Below, piece after piece: positions 43,115 to 52,472 of a stretch of 64,000 nucleotides of DNA. Position 1 is the stretch's first letter; every line of letters starts with the position of its first letter. Location of the stretch: contig NZ_PVTS01000004.1 in the NCBI RefSeq assembly GCF_003003035.1, positions 1-64,000 of the forward strand, read 5' to 3'. The notes under the pieces are model-generated. The model saw nothing but the letters and a program-made list of their open reading frames with translations, was not told where the DNA came from and did no database searches. The DNA comes from Marinilabilia salmonicolor. Lineage in GTDB: Bacteria > Bacteroidota > Bacteroidia > Bacteroidales > Marinilabiliaceae. A program made the position numbers and the translations under genes.

Positions 43115-43567
43115 ATGGAAAAAGCAGCAATTCACACCCCCAAAGGAGTTATGAAGATAGAGTTCTTTCATGATGATGCTCCCGGTACTGTAGAGAATTT
43201 TATAAAACTGATCAAAGACGGTTTTTATGATGGTTTGGCCTTTCACAGGGTAATCCCCGGATTTGTTATTCAGGGAGGATGCCCCTATTCCAAAGATATG
43301 AGTGATCCTAAAGTGGGAACAGGCGGTCCCGGGTATCACATCAAGTGTGAGTTGGATGGTGAAAAGCAATACCACGATCGCGGAGTGTTGAGTATGGCCC
43401 ATGCCGGTCGCGACACCGGAGGTTCTCAGTTTTTCATCTGCCACAGCCGGGAAAATACACAGCACCTGGACCGTCAGCATACCGTATTCGGAAAAGTGTA
43501 CGAGGGGCTGGATGTAATCGACCAGATCAGAGAAGGTGATAAAATTGAAAAAATTGTAATTGAATAA
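43115..43567 (+). CDS. cyclophilin-type peptidyl-prolyl isomerase
   Basis: 150 residues, no signal peptide, so cytoplasmic. [19 protein letters not shown] and [20 protein letters not shown] carry the catalytic Arg/Phe/Gln set of cyclophilins. Followed 17 bases later by the DUF3127 gene, probably co-transcribed. Confidence 0.95.
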   Translation: MEKAAIHTPKGVMKIEFFHDDAPGTVENFIKLIKDGFYDGLAFHRVIPGFVIQGGCPYSKDMSDPKVGTGGPGYHIKCELDGEKQYHDRGVLSMAHAGRDTGGSQFFICHSRENTQHLDRQHTVFGKVYEGLDVIDQIREGDKIEKIVIE

Positions 43568-43584
43568 CCACACAAAATCATTTT

Positions 43585-43965
43585 ATGAGTTTTGAGCTGA
43601 CCGGCAAGCTAATTGTCAAAGAAGATACTGTAAATATTTCCGACCGATTTAAGAAACGGGAATTTGTGATTGATGTTCCCAACGACAGAAATCCGGAATG
43701 GAACGATACCATAAAATTTCAGACTACCCAGGATCGGACAGAGTTGATTGAGCCCTTTAATCTTGGTGACGATATTCTTGTGGCATTTAATATTAAAGGT
43801 AATAAATGGGAGCGCGACGGGAAAGTAAACTACTTCACAAACCTGGAAGCCTGGCGAATCGAAAAAGTTGGGTCCGGTAGCAGTAGTACACCCGGTGCAG
43901 CACCATTACCCGACCAGCCCGAAGCATTGCCACCCGAAGAAGGGGAGGATGATTTTCCGTTTTAA
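43585..43965 (+). CDS. DUF3127 protein (single-stranded DNA-binding-like fold)
   Basis: 126 residues: GKLIVKEDTVNISDRFKKRE, WNDTIKFQTTQDRTELIEPF and VAFNIKGNKWERDGKVNYFT match DUF3127, a Bacteroidota family with an OB-fold. The P/E-rich acidic tail ends EEGEDDFPF, the same kind of tip as SSB protein, which suggests a similar partner-binding role (inference). Confidence 0.88.
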   Translation: MSFELTGKLIVKEDTVNISDRFKKREFVIDVPNDRNPEWNDTIKFQTTQDRTELIEPFNLGDDILVAFNIKGNKWERDGKVNYFTNLEAWRIEKVGSGSSSTPGAAPLPDQPEALPPEEGEDDFPF

Positions 43966-44252
43966 TTAATTGTTGAAGATCTGATTCCGGAAAAGCATTT
44001 TATCATTGATGAATGCTGACTGTTTACGGCTGAGGTTCATCCTAGGTCAATTTAATCATTAACAAGGGTGTGAAATGTTAAAATATCAGGCAATCCAAGC
44101 AATAGCAAGTAAATTTGAAGCAGGAAATAGTGAGCTGTTTTCAAGTCAAATTTGATGAGGATACCTTATTTAGAAGACACCCTTACATTGTAATAAATGA
44201 TTTTTGAATCGAAATTTGACGCAGTCAATTATCATATTAGAAAGATATCATA

Positions 44253-44281
44253 AAAAAACCGGCTCTAAAGCCGGTTTTTTT
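44253..44281. terminator. bidirectional hairpin terminator
   Basis: A-run, CCGGCT, CTAA-type loop, AGCCGG, T-run (44259-44274 stem-loop). Works in both directions; lies after DUF3127 and before the sigma-factor gene. Confidence 0.8.
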
Positions 44282-44541
44282 ATGCAATTTGTGTTGAAGA
44301 GCAGCACCTGGAAGATAAAGGAGCCGGGTTAGATATTTTGATGACTCAATGTATGTTTGTAACATTTTTTTAAATATATTTGCAAAAAAGGAGTATAAAT
44401 TACTTTTAATAATAGAAGGAGGTTGAATAATATCAGTGTATTGATATATTGGTGTATATGCCGATGAATGGAGCATATGCTCAAAAGAACTTACCTGGGG
44501 GAGAATGATAAAAGAGTGGATTGTTTTTGATACAAAAAGTT

Positions 44542-45153
44542 ATGAAGCAGATTCGGAGTTCATCATTTCAAAAGGAATTTGACCTGCCAGGTTTGGTCTG
44601 TGGTGAAAAGAAGGCTTTTGAATCTATCTATATGGATTTTTACGATATGCTGTTTCATCTGGCCAGTGGTTACACAGGTAATCGTGAAATTGCGCGGGAG
44701 ATAGTGCAGGATACATTTCTGAAGCTCTGGGAGTATCGTGAACAACTAAATAAGAAGACGAATATCAAAAATTTCCTCTATACGCTCACCAAAAACAGTT
44801 GTCTCAACCATCTGAAGCAACAAGAAGTTATTTCACGCAACAACCGTGACTACCTGATTACAGAGTTGAAATATAAACAGGAAGCATTGGCTGGTTTTCC
44901 AGATGATTCGGTGGGACTTGAAGAGCTCATGGATATGGTGGAGGCTGCTATTGAAAAGCTTCCGGAAGAGGTAAAGATAACCTTCAAAATGAATCGCTTC
45001 GAAGGATTGACTTACCGGCAGATTGCAGATCATCTGGATATCAGTCCTAAAACTGTTGAAGCCCGCATATCTAAAGCGCTCAAACTTCTTCGTGCAGACT
45101 TAAAAGAGGTGGTTCCCGTTATTCAGGTTTTATTTTTCTTTCTCAGAATGTGA
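44542..45153 (+). CDS. ECF sigma factor of the SusCD-linked type
   Basis: ATG 44542 (MKQIRSSSFQKEFDLPG), 203 residues; a longer frame would need a TTG start. Region 2 is KAFESIYMDFYDMLFHLASG and REIVQDTFLKLWEYRE; region 4 is FKMNRFEGLTYRQIADHLDI with SPKTVEARISKAL. It directs transcription of the SusC/SusD operon when released by the FecR protein. Confidence 0.93.
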   Translation: MKQIRSSSFQKEFDLPGLVCGEKKAFESIYMDFYDMLFHLASGYTGNREIAREIVQDTFLKLWEYREQLNKKTNIKNFLYTLTKNSCLNHLKQQEVISRNNRDYLITELKYKQEALAGFPDDSVGLEELMDMVEAAIEKLPEEVKITFKMNRFEGLTYRQIADHLDISPKTVEARISKALKLLRADLKEVVPVIQVLFFFLRM

Positions 45154-45787
45154 TATTTAGATTTATTTTTCATCAATGCTACTGCTCCGTTTTTCTTGAA
45201 TATAATGACATGAATCCGATGTGGGGTAACTATTTACAGATGTGTTTGGCTTTATTCAAATTTTGTTTTGTTAATTTCCAATACTCCGTCAAAGTATTAC
45301 ATGTGATTGATAATTAATTTATTACATCTTTCGGGGCAGACTCCAATTCACTTTTAATAAAAACTTTGCGTCTTTTCGTTAAAGCTTTTTTTAACGGATT
45401 GAGAATTTCCATTAATCCAAAAAAATCTGTCAATGTTCCTGTTGATTCAGGAGAGGGCGTTTGTTTGGTAGAGAAAGGCCTCTCTAAGTCCCTTGAGTAG
45501 CGGTAATGGCGTCCCTTCTCGCATACATGAAATTCGGGCACCCCTTTCCGGACTTCGGTTGTAGGTTTCTATTTGGGGTAAAAGTGAATGTGAAAGTAGA
45601 ATCAGGTAGATGATAAAATTAGAATTTGTCTTTGATTTTTTTTGTTTTTTTTTGAGAAAAAAGTTTTCTTTTTAAAAGGTTGTCTTGCAGTGTATTATGA
45701 ATGATGTTTGTAAAAAAGTGATAAAAAAACTGTTTTTCTGATAGGGGATAGATGTTTTAAGTTGTTAAGTGTTAAAAATAGTTTGAT
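45154..45787. other. gene-free gap between sigma factor and FecR
   Basis: About 630 AT-rich bases. A 75-codon minus-strand frame (45314-45541) has no recognisable features and unusual composition, so it is not called. Confidence 0.5.
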
Positions 45788-46759
45788 TTGGAAGAACAGT
45801 TTTTAGATATCATAAAAGGTAAGGGAACCGCTGAGGAAAGGGAAAAATTCTTCAGAGCGATAGATGAGAACCTGGAACGAAAAAAGGATTTCATGGCCTA
45901 TGAACGGTTGTGGGTCCTTAATAATATGAAACACAAGCATTCGTCACTCCGGCATAAAAGGCAACAGTTTCAAAAATTATGGGGACAGGTAAAGCCCGGA
46001 ATTCAGATACAAGCATGGCAAATGGTGTCAGGTATAGCGGCGGTGGCACTGATAACTCTGTTGATGGCGGGTGCCATTTTTAATTATTACCAAAGACTTG
46101 TTCCAGAAAAAATAGTATTTAGTTCTCCCAAAGGGAATATTTCCCATGTTCTACTGGAAGATGGAAGTCGAATTTGGCTCAATTCCGACTCCAGAGCAGT
46201 CGTGAAGAAATATGGAGGAGATAAGGTGAGTATTGATCTAAACGGAGAAGGTTATTTTGAGGTGATACATAATCCTGACCGGGAGTTCATAGTGCATCTT
46301 GGCGATTATACAATTCATGACCTGGGCACCACCTTTAATGCGGAATATGACGATGTTAGGGAGAGGGTAAGCGTTGCTCTCTTTGATGGGGCTATCGACT
46401 TCAGAAAAGGTGATCATATAATGAATTCAGATTTGCAGGCAGGACAAATGATTTGTTTTGATATGAAAAACCAGGAGCTTTCTGTGACTGAAGCTGATAT
46501 GGAGTTTATTACAGCCTGGAAAGAGGGGAAGTTTGTTTTTGTAAATCGAACCATGCAAGATATCACCAAAGAACTGGAGGAGTGGTATGATGTACATTTT
46601 ATTTTTGAAAATGAGTCCATTAAAAGTGATATGTTTTCCGGAGTTATTAAAAGGAAAACCAGTCTGGAACATCTGCTGAGAGTATTGCGCCTTTCGGCAG
46701 AAGTGGATTACCAGATAGAAGAGAATGATGACGGTAGTTTTACCGTGATTTTTCAATAA
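45788..46759 (+). CDS. FecR-type anti-sigma factor
   Basis: 323 residues, probably from the TTG at 45788 because TAG stops the frame just upstream. A cytoplasmic sigma-binding region is followed by one membrane helix at about residues 80-100 (MVSGIAAVALITLLMAGAIF). The periplasmic FecR domain includes VLLEDGSRIWLNSDSRAVVK and YTIHDLGTTFNAEYDD. It couples substrate sensing by the SusC receptor to the ECF sigma factor. Confidence 0.92.
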   Translation: MEEQFLDIIKGKGTAEEREKFFRAIDENLERKKDFMAYERLWVLNNMKHKHSSLRHKRQQFQKLWGQVKPGIQIQAWQMVSGIAAVALITLLMAGAIFNYYQRLVPEKIVFSSPKGNISHVLLEDGSRIWLNSDSRAVVKKYGGDKVSIDLNGEGYFEVIHNPDREFIVHLGDYTIHDLGTTFNAEYDDVRERVSVALFDGAIDFRKGDHIMNSDLQAGQMICFDMKNQELSVTEADMEFITAWKEGKFVFVNRTMQDITKELEEWYDVHFIFENESIKSDMFSGVIKRKTSLEHLLRVLRLSAEVDYQIEENDDGSFTVIFQ

Positions 46760-46856
46760 AAAACAGGCATACCGCGCCAACGATATGCCTGCTGTGATAA
46801 TTCGAACGAAACTGCGCCAACAGTTTCATAAGTGTAACTTAAAACATTGCAAATCT

Positions 46857-49800
46857 ATGAAAAAAAATCGTATGATGCTGTGCCGGTACCGGTGCAGCTG
46901 GGAAAAAACCTTACGTATTATGAAAATCTCCCTCGTATTGTTGGTCTTTTGCGGGCTTACACTGTCAGCTTCGCCAACCAAAGGACAAAACCAATCCGTA
47001 ACTCTGGAAGTCGAAAATGCCACCATTCTTGATGTTTTCAGACAAATAGAGGAGGTCAGCAACCTGGGGTTCTTTTTTAAGAATGACCAGTTGGATCTTA
47101 AAAAAAGGTATTCCCTGAATTTGGAGAATGCCAGCGTGGAGGAGATTTTGAATCAGGTGCTTGATCTGAATGATTATGATTACCAGATTGTGGGAGAGAA
47201 TGTGGTAGTGACACGAAAGACGTCAGGATTTGCGGTTTCTCCACAACAATCCTCTGTTTCCGGAACTGTTACCGATGCTGCCGGAGAGCCTGTTCCGGGA
47301 GTAACAGTTACAATAAAAGGAACCACAACAGGAACCATTACCGATGTTGACGGGCATTATGAATTGAATAATGTTTCGGAAGATGCGACTCTTGTTTTCT
47401 CTTTTGTTGGAATGAAAACCCGGGAAGTATTGGTGGAGTCGGGTGTTATCAATGTTCAATTGGAAGAAGCTGTAATCGGACTTGATGAAATTGTGGCCAT
47501 TGGATATGGACGTATGAAAAAGGCCGATGTAACCAGTTCTGTATCAACCGTGAAGTCGGATGATTTTGTGAAGGGAGGTGTCAGAGATGTAGGTCAGCTT
47601 ATTCAGGGGAAAGTTGCCGGTCTGACAGTTACTTCACCCAGTGGAGATCCTACCGGAAATACAGAAATCCGGCTGAGAGGAAATACCACTCTGTATGGAA
47701 CCAGCACCGCCCCACTAATTCTTATTGATGGTGTTCCCGGGGATTTTAATTCTGTTGCCCCGGAGGATATTGAATCCATCGATGTGTTGAAAGATGGTTC
47801 GGCTGCAGCGATCTATGGAACCCGTGGTACCAATGGTGTGATTATTATTACAACTAAGAGGGCCAGTGGTATTTATGACGCGAAAGTGGAATACACCGGA
47901 TATGTTAGTACCCAGCAAATAGCCAATGAGTTGGATGTGCTCACTGCTGACGACTACAGGCGCCAGATTAATGAAGGTATTCGTTCTGAAAGTGATGATC
48001 TTGGAGCTTCGACTAACTGGCTGGACGAAATTACGCGAACTCCGGTTAGTCAGGTTCACAACCTTACCATTAGAGGAGGTGATGTGAAAACCAACTATTT
48101 GGCTTCTGTCAATTTTAATGACCGCAAGGGGATTTTTCTGAAATCCAATAAAGAGACTTTTACCGCACGTACCGACATTAACCATTCCATGTTTGATGGG
48201 GTGTTGAAGGTTAATTTTGGTATTATTTCCAGAAATATAAAATACGGAACCACGGGTGATGGTTATGGTTTCAACGGATACACTTACCGTCAGGCTTTGA
48301 TCTATAATCCAACAGCTCCTGTGAAGTTGGAAGATGGTGATTGGTATGAGAATGTTGGGGCTTTCAATTATGATAACCCTGTGGCCCGGATTAAAGAATC
48401 GGAAGGAGAAAATAAAAACCAGTGGTCACGTGTTAATGGAAATATTGTTTTTAATCCTTTTGATGGAATGAGTGTAAAGGCTTTATTAAGCTATTCAAAA
48501 TACAACCAAACCAGAGGATATTATGAAACACGGAATCATATCTCTACCAAACGAAGTGGCTTGAATGGTTATGGATCAAATGGTGCCATTGAGTCAATTG
48601 ACCGTTTGGTTGAGTTAACCGGAGAGTATCAAAAAACTTTTGATCTTCATCATTTTTCGATACTTGGAGGGTATAGTTATTCCGATAACGACTGGCGAGA
48701 TTTTTATATGACCAATCAGGAATTTCCCACCGATGAGTTTGGATACAATAATATTGATCTGGGACAAGGGATTGAACAGCAGGGAACAAGCTCCGGGATA
48801 GGTAGTTCCCGTTCAAAAACCAACCTTATCGGATTCTTCAGCCGTGGAACTTACAGTTTTGCTAATAAATATTTGTTTATGGGAAGTGTCCGGTACGAAG
48901 CCGCCAGTCAGTTGTGGGGCACTGAAGATCCCTGGGGATTATTCCCCTCAGCGTCGGTTGGATGGCGGATTTCTGAGGAACCTTTTATGGCTGGTGTTGG
49001 TTTTGTTGAAGATCTGAAACTTCGTGCAGGGTATGGGGTTACTGGAACACAACCATCTGCTTCTTTTCTTGGTGTAGCGACGCTGGGATATACCGGACAG
49101 GTTAATATCAATGATAAATGGGTACAAACGATTGGTCCAACTCGTAACGAAAACCCTTATCTGAGATGGGAGGAGAAAAAAGAAACCAACGTTGGTGTTG
49201 ATTTTGCCTTTATCAATGGAAGAATAGGCGGTAGCATAGATTATTACAACCGTGAGATTGACGGATTATTATGGGATTTTGCTGTTCCGGTACCTCCTAA
49301 TATGGTTGGTACTACTACTGCTAATGTCGGGGTGATGTCTAATAAAGGATTGGAGTTTCTTGTCAATGCCATTCCAGTGAGAAATTCCGATATAGAATGG
49401 AGTACTACCGTTAGTTTCTCAACGAACACTAATAAGCTTAAGAGCTTGAGTAATGAGCTTTATCAAACCGAGAAAGACTACTTTACCACCGGAGGTACCG
49501 GAGAGCCCATTCAAACCTATACACACCGGGTTGATATTGGTGGACCGATAGGAAATTTTTATGGTTTTAAAGTCGTGGATGTGGATGAAAACGGGAAGTG
49601 GATTTATCAGGATGGCGAAGGAAATCTTGTTAGTTATGATGATTTTGAGCGCTCAGATGAAAACAAGCAGGTACTGGGTAACGGACTACCAAAGTACTAT
49701 GCTTCGTGGAATCACAATCTGAGGTATAAGAACTTTGATTTGAGTATTACAATGCGGGGAGCTTTCGATTATCAGATTCTCAACTTCGAAAGAATGTATC

Positions 49801-50150
49801 TTGAGAATACCAAGACAACCCAGTACAATCGGTTACAGTCTGCTTATGATCCCGTGTTTGGTAAAGCCGTGTTGAGCAATGAGGTGGATCTTGAATACAA
49901 TAGCTATTACATTGAGGATGGAGATTTCTGGAAAATTGATAATATCACTTTAGGGTATAACATTCCACTTAAGGGAGATACTTTCAAATCATTCAGAGTG
50001 TATGCTTCATCATTGAATACACTGACGATTACAGGATATAAAGGGATAGATCCGGAAGTTACCGCAAGTGGACTGGCTCCGGGTAACGATAATCGCGACA
50101 AATATCCGACTACACGCACTTTTACTTTAGGTGTAAATGTTAGTTTCTAA
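46857..50150 (+). CDS. SusC/RagA TonB-dependent transporter with STN sensor domain
   Basis: ATG 46857 (MKKNRMMLCRYRCSWEKT), 1097 residues; the signal follows at ISLVLLVFCGLTLSASP. Domain order: STN (VTLEVENATILDVFRQIEEV), a carboxypeptidase-regulatory-like domain (SVSGTVTDAAGEPVPGVTVT), a plug (VDVLKDGSAAAIYGTRGTNG) and the outer-membrane barrel ending FTLGVNVSF. The STN domain fits regulation through the FecR/sigma pair directly upstream. Imports glycan fragments with the SusD partner. Confidence 0.96.
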   Translation: MKKNRMMLCRYRCSWEKTLRIMKISLVLLVFCGLTLSASPTKGQNQSVTLEVENATILDVFRQIEEVSNLGFFFKNDQLDLKKRYSLNLENASVEEILNQVLDLNDYDYQIVGENVVVTRKTSGFAVSPQQSSVSGTVTDAAGEPVPGVTVTIKGTTTGTITDVDGHYELNNVSEDATLVFSFVGMKTREVLVESGVINVQLEEAVIGLDEIVAIGYGRMKKADVTSSVSTVKSDDFVKGGVRDVGQLIQGKVAGLTVTSPSGDPTGNTEIRLRGNTTLYGTSTAPLILIDGVPGDFNSVAPEDIESIDVLKDGSAAAIYGTRGTNGVIIITTKRASGIYDAKVEYTGYVSTQQIANELDVLTADDYRRQINEGIRSESDDLGASTNWLDEITRTPVSQVHNLTIRGGDVKTNYLASVNFNDRKGIFLKSNKETFTARTDINHSMFDGVLKVNFGIISRNIKYGTTGDGYGFNGYTYRQALIYNPTAPVKLEDGDWYENVGAFNYDNPVARIKESEGENKNQWSRVNGNIVFNPFDGMSVKALLSYSKYNQTRGYYETRNHISTKRSGLNGYGSNGAIESIDRLVELTGEYQKTFDLHHFSILGGYSYSDNDWRDFYMTNQEFPTDEFGYNNIDLGQGIEQQGTSSGIGSSRSKTNLIGFFSRGTYSFANKYLFMGSVRYEAASQLWGTEDPWGLFPSASVGWRISEEPFMAGVGFVEDLKLRAGYGVTGTQPSASFLGVATLGYTGQVNINDKWVQTIGPTRNENPYLRWEEKKETNVGVDFAFINGRIGGSIDYYNREIDGLLWDFAVPVPPNMVGTTTANVGVMSNKGLEFLVNAIPVRNSDIEWSTTVSFSTNTNKLKSLSNELYQTEKDYFTTGGTGEPIQTYTHRVDIGGPIGNFYGFKVVDVDENGKWIYQDGEGNLVSYDDFERSDENKQVLGNGLPKYYASWNHNLRYKNFDLSITMRGAFDYQILNFERMYLENTKTTQYNRLQSAYDPVFGKAVLSNEVDLEYNSYYIEDGDFWKIDNITLGYNIPLKGDTFKSFRVYASSLNTLTITGYKGIDPEVTASGLAPGNDNRDKYPTTRTFTLGVNVSF

Positions 50151-50170
50151 ACATTTTAAGATTGATTAAT

Positions 50171-51790
50171 ATGAAAAGAAAATATATAATTAAGAGCCTT
50201 GTTTTTATGATGGCTTTATTCTTTACCATGCCGTCGTGTACAAAGTTGGAAAACGAGAATTTCAGCGAGTTTATTGCTGAGGATTTTACCCCCACTGAGT
50301 CTGACTTGCCACGTATAACCAGGGCCGCTTATGGAGATTGGCGTAAGGTGCTGCTTTTATGGGATGGCTACTGGAGAGTTCAGGAGGTGAGCGCTGACCA
50401 GGTGGTAATTCCTGCCCGCCCCAACGGATGGGTTGATGGAGGTGTTCACAAGAGAATTTTTATGCATACATGGCTCCCTAGTGATCCTATTGTGAATGAA
50501 ACATGGTATCGAAGCTATGCCGGAATTAACAACTGTAACCGGGTTATGTTCCAATTGGAGAGCTTGCTAGATGAGGAAGAAGCTGCACCGGCTATTGCTG
50601 AATTGAGAGCCTTGCGGGCCAGCTATTACTATGTGCTTTGTGATGTGTATGGCAATGTTCCTATCGTCACTGACTTTGATGTCCCTGACGGATACCTTCC
50701 AGAGCAGAATACACGTAAGGAAGTTTACGACTTTGTGGTAAAAGAACTGGAGGAAAGTATTCCTTATCTGACTGAAGAAAATAACTCTGAAACGTATGGC
50801 CGGTTTAATGAATGGGCTGCCAGAACCCTGCTGGCAAAGGTATATCTGAATGCCGAAGTGTGGTCAGGCACTCCTCAATGGGACAAATGTATTGCCCAAT
50901 GTGATTCAGTTATTTTGTCTAATAAATATTCTCTGGAGCCTGACCAGAAAAATGTATTTGTTACAGAAAATCAGAATTCCAATGAAATAATTTATGGTAT
51001 TTCTATTGATGAGAACTATACCACAGATTGGAATGCGTTCGATATTCATATGCAGACACTGCAGCCCTCCAATCAGGCTACATATGATATGACGCATACG
51101 CCCTGGGGAGGAATGTGTGCTGTACCCCAATTTATTGAAACTTTTGATTCTGAGGATAAACGATTGATTAACAATTTTATTTATGGCCAGCAATATTCTT
51201 CTTCGGGAGATATGCTTTATTGTACCATGGGTGATCTGGCCGGCGAACCTCTTGCGTATATTAATGAAATTCCCAGTATTGATGCCTCACAGGAAATTCA
51301 TGGATTTCGTTTTGGTAAGTTTGAAATTGCAATGGGGGCTTCCAATATTTTGAATAATGATTTTCCACTTTTCCGTTATGCCGATATTCTTATGATGAAG
51401 GCCGAATGTTTATTGAGAACCGGATATTCAGATGAGGCAGCTCAGATTGTGACACAAATCAGAGAACGTGCGTTTCCTGTTACTTCCGGAAAAGCTGCAG
51501 TTACAGGAGATGAATTATTGCAGGGGAGCGTTTATGACTATGGGGTAAGAGATAACAATTCTACAACCTTTGAGGGGGGTGGGGATATTCCTTATGGCCG
51601 TTTCCTGGATGAATTAGGCTGGGAGTTTAACCAAGAGGGACGACGCCGTCAGGACTTGATTCGTTTTGGTGTGTTTGCTGAAAAATCATGGTTTTCGCAT
51701 TCCCCAGAGGGTGATTATCGAGAACTGTTTCCTATTCCGCTGAATGTTATGGATACCAACTCTAAATTACAACAAAATCCTGGATATTAA
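50171..51790 (+). CDS. SusD/RagB surface glycan-binding lipoprotein
   Basis: ATG 50171, 539 residues; the lipobox is in FFTMPSCTKLE. TPR-like SusD core (LRALRASYYYVLCDVYGNVP, ADILMMKAECLLRTG) and the usual C-terminus (LFPIPLNVMDTNSKLQQNPG). It caps the SusC barrel and binds the glycan. Starts 20 bases after susC. Confidence 0.95.
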   Translation: MKRKYIIKSLVFMMALFFTMPSCTKLENENFSEFIAEDFTPTESDLPRITRAAYGDWRKVLLLWDGYWRVQEVSADQVVIPARPNGWVDGGVHKRIFMHTWLPSDPIVNETWYRSYAGINNCNRVMFQLESLLDEEEAAPAIAELRALRASYYYVLCDVYGNVPIVTDFDVPDGYLPEQNTRKEVYDFVVKELEESIPYLTEENNSETYGRFNEWAARTLLAKVYLNAEVWSGTPQWDKCIAQCDSVILSNKYSLEPDQKNVFVTENQNSNEIIYGISIDENYTTDWNAFDIHMQTLQPSNQATYDMTHTPWGGMCAVPQFIETFDSEDKRLINNFIYGQQYSSSGDMLYCTMGDLAGEPLAYINEIPSIDASQEIHGFRFGKFEIAMGASNILNNDFPLFRYADILMMKAECLLRTGYSDEAAQIVTQIRERAFPVTSGKAAVTGDELLQGSVYDYGVRDNNSTTFEGGGDIPYGRFLDELGWEFNQEGRRRQDLIRFGVFAEKSWFSHSPEGDYRELFPIPLNVMDTNSKLQQNPGY

Positions 51791-51832
51791 TGTGCTGCAA
51801 CCTCCTGTCTAAGTTGATAACATAAAATTTGT

Positions 51833-51869
51833 GAAAGGGCTGTGGCATGAAAATTCCCACAGCCCTTTC
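51833..51869 (+). terminator. hairpin terminator after susD
   Basis: Perfect 13-bp stem GAAAGGGCTGTGG / CCACAGCCCTTTC with an 11-base loop. T-run after it is weak. Confidence 0.7.
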
Positions 51870-52086
51870 TTGCTGGTTGTCAGTTGTTTTTCAGGGGCAT
51901 ATGCGGATTGCCGCACAGTAATGGGAGCATATGTTGATGCATGTATTCCTCTGCGGAAGATTAGAGATAACTATTGGTGAAAAATCGGTTGAGCAAATTG
52001 CTCGTCAATAGGGGGAATGAAATTGATGGAAAACCGTTTCGGTCCGTATGAAAGAGTTGTTCTCTATTCGGTATAATAAATTGATA

Positions 52087-52310
52087 ATGAATGAAGTATT
52101 GTTGGGCTTTGTCAGAAATGAAAAGTTATTTCTTAAATTTTTGGAAGATGATTGGGGTGGATAATTGACTATGATAAGAAATCACAAGTATTGGTCCTTG
52201 ATGAAAATAAATACCATTGCGTTTGTCCTATCGTTGCTTCAGACCATGGAATGAATTCATTCAAAGCTATTCCTTATTTTATTGGAACAATAGAGGCGCT
52301 TCAAAAATGA
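52087..52310 (+). pseudogene. frameshifted small gene of unknown family
   Basis: Frame one reads MNEVLLGFVRNEKLFLKFLE, then DDWGG and a stop at 52162. A one-base shift in the GGGGTGG run gives WIIDYDKKSQVLVLDENKYH followed by ...PYFIGTIEALQK and a stop at 52308. Together about 74 residues. I do not recognise it; the two parts read naturally as one protein. It lies in an otherwise gene-free 680-bp gap (51791-52472). Confidence 0.5.
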
Positions 52311-52472
52311 AGGTTTGGCTGGATAAATAGAAGTTTGATTGAAAAATATTATCTTTCATTCGTGTAGTGGTATTGATTATGTTTCGCTGGATCTGGTAAT
52401 TTTGCATCGTAGTGTCGCTGAGGTAAGGACCTTTTTTATTGAACTATTGAAATCGGATTAAAGTAACAATTT

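Noticed and set aside
44253-44281. Attenuator of the sigma-factor gene
   Set aside because: Symmetric A-run/T-run hairpin with no leader peptide; a bidirectional terminator is the simpler reading.
45314-45541. 75-codon minus-strand frame between sigma factor and FecR genes
   Set aside because: No recognisable motif, no promoter or start context, isolated between same-strand genes on the other strand.
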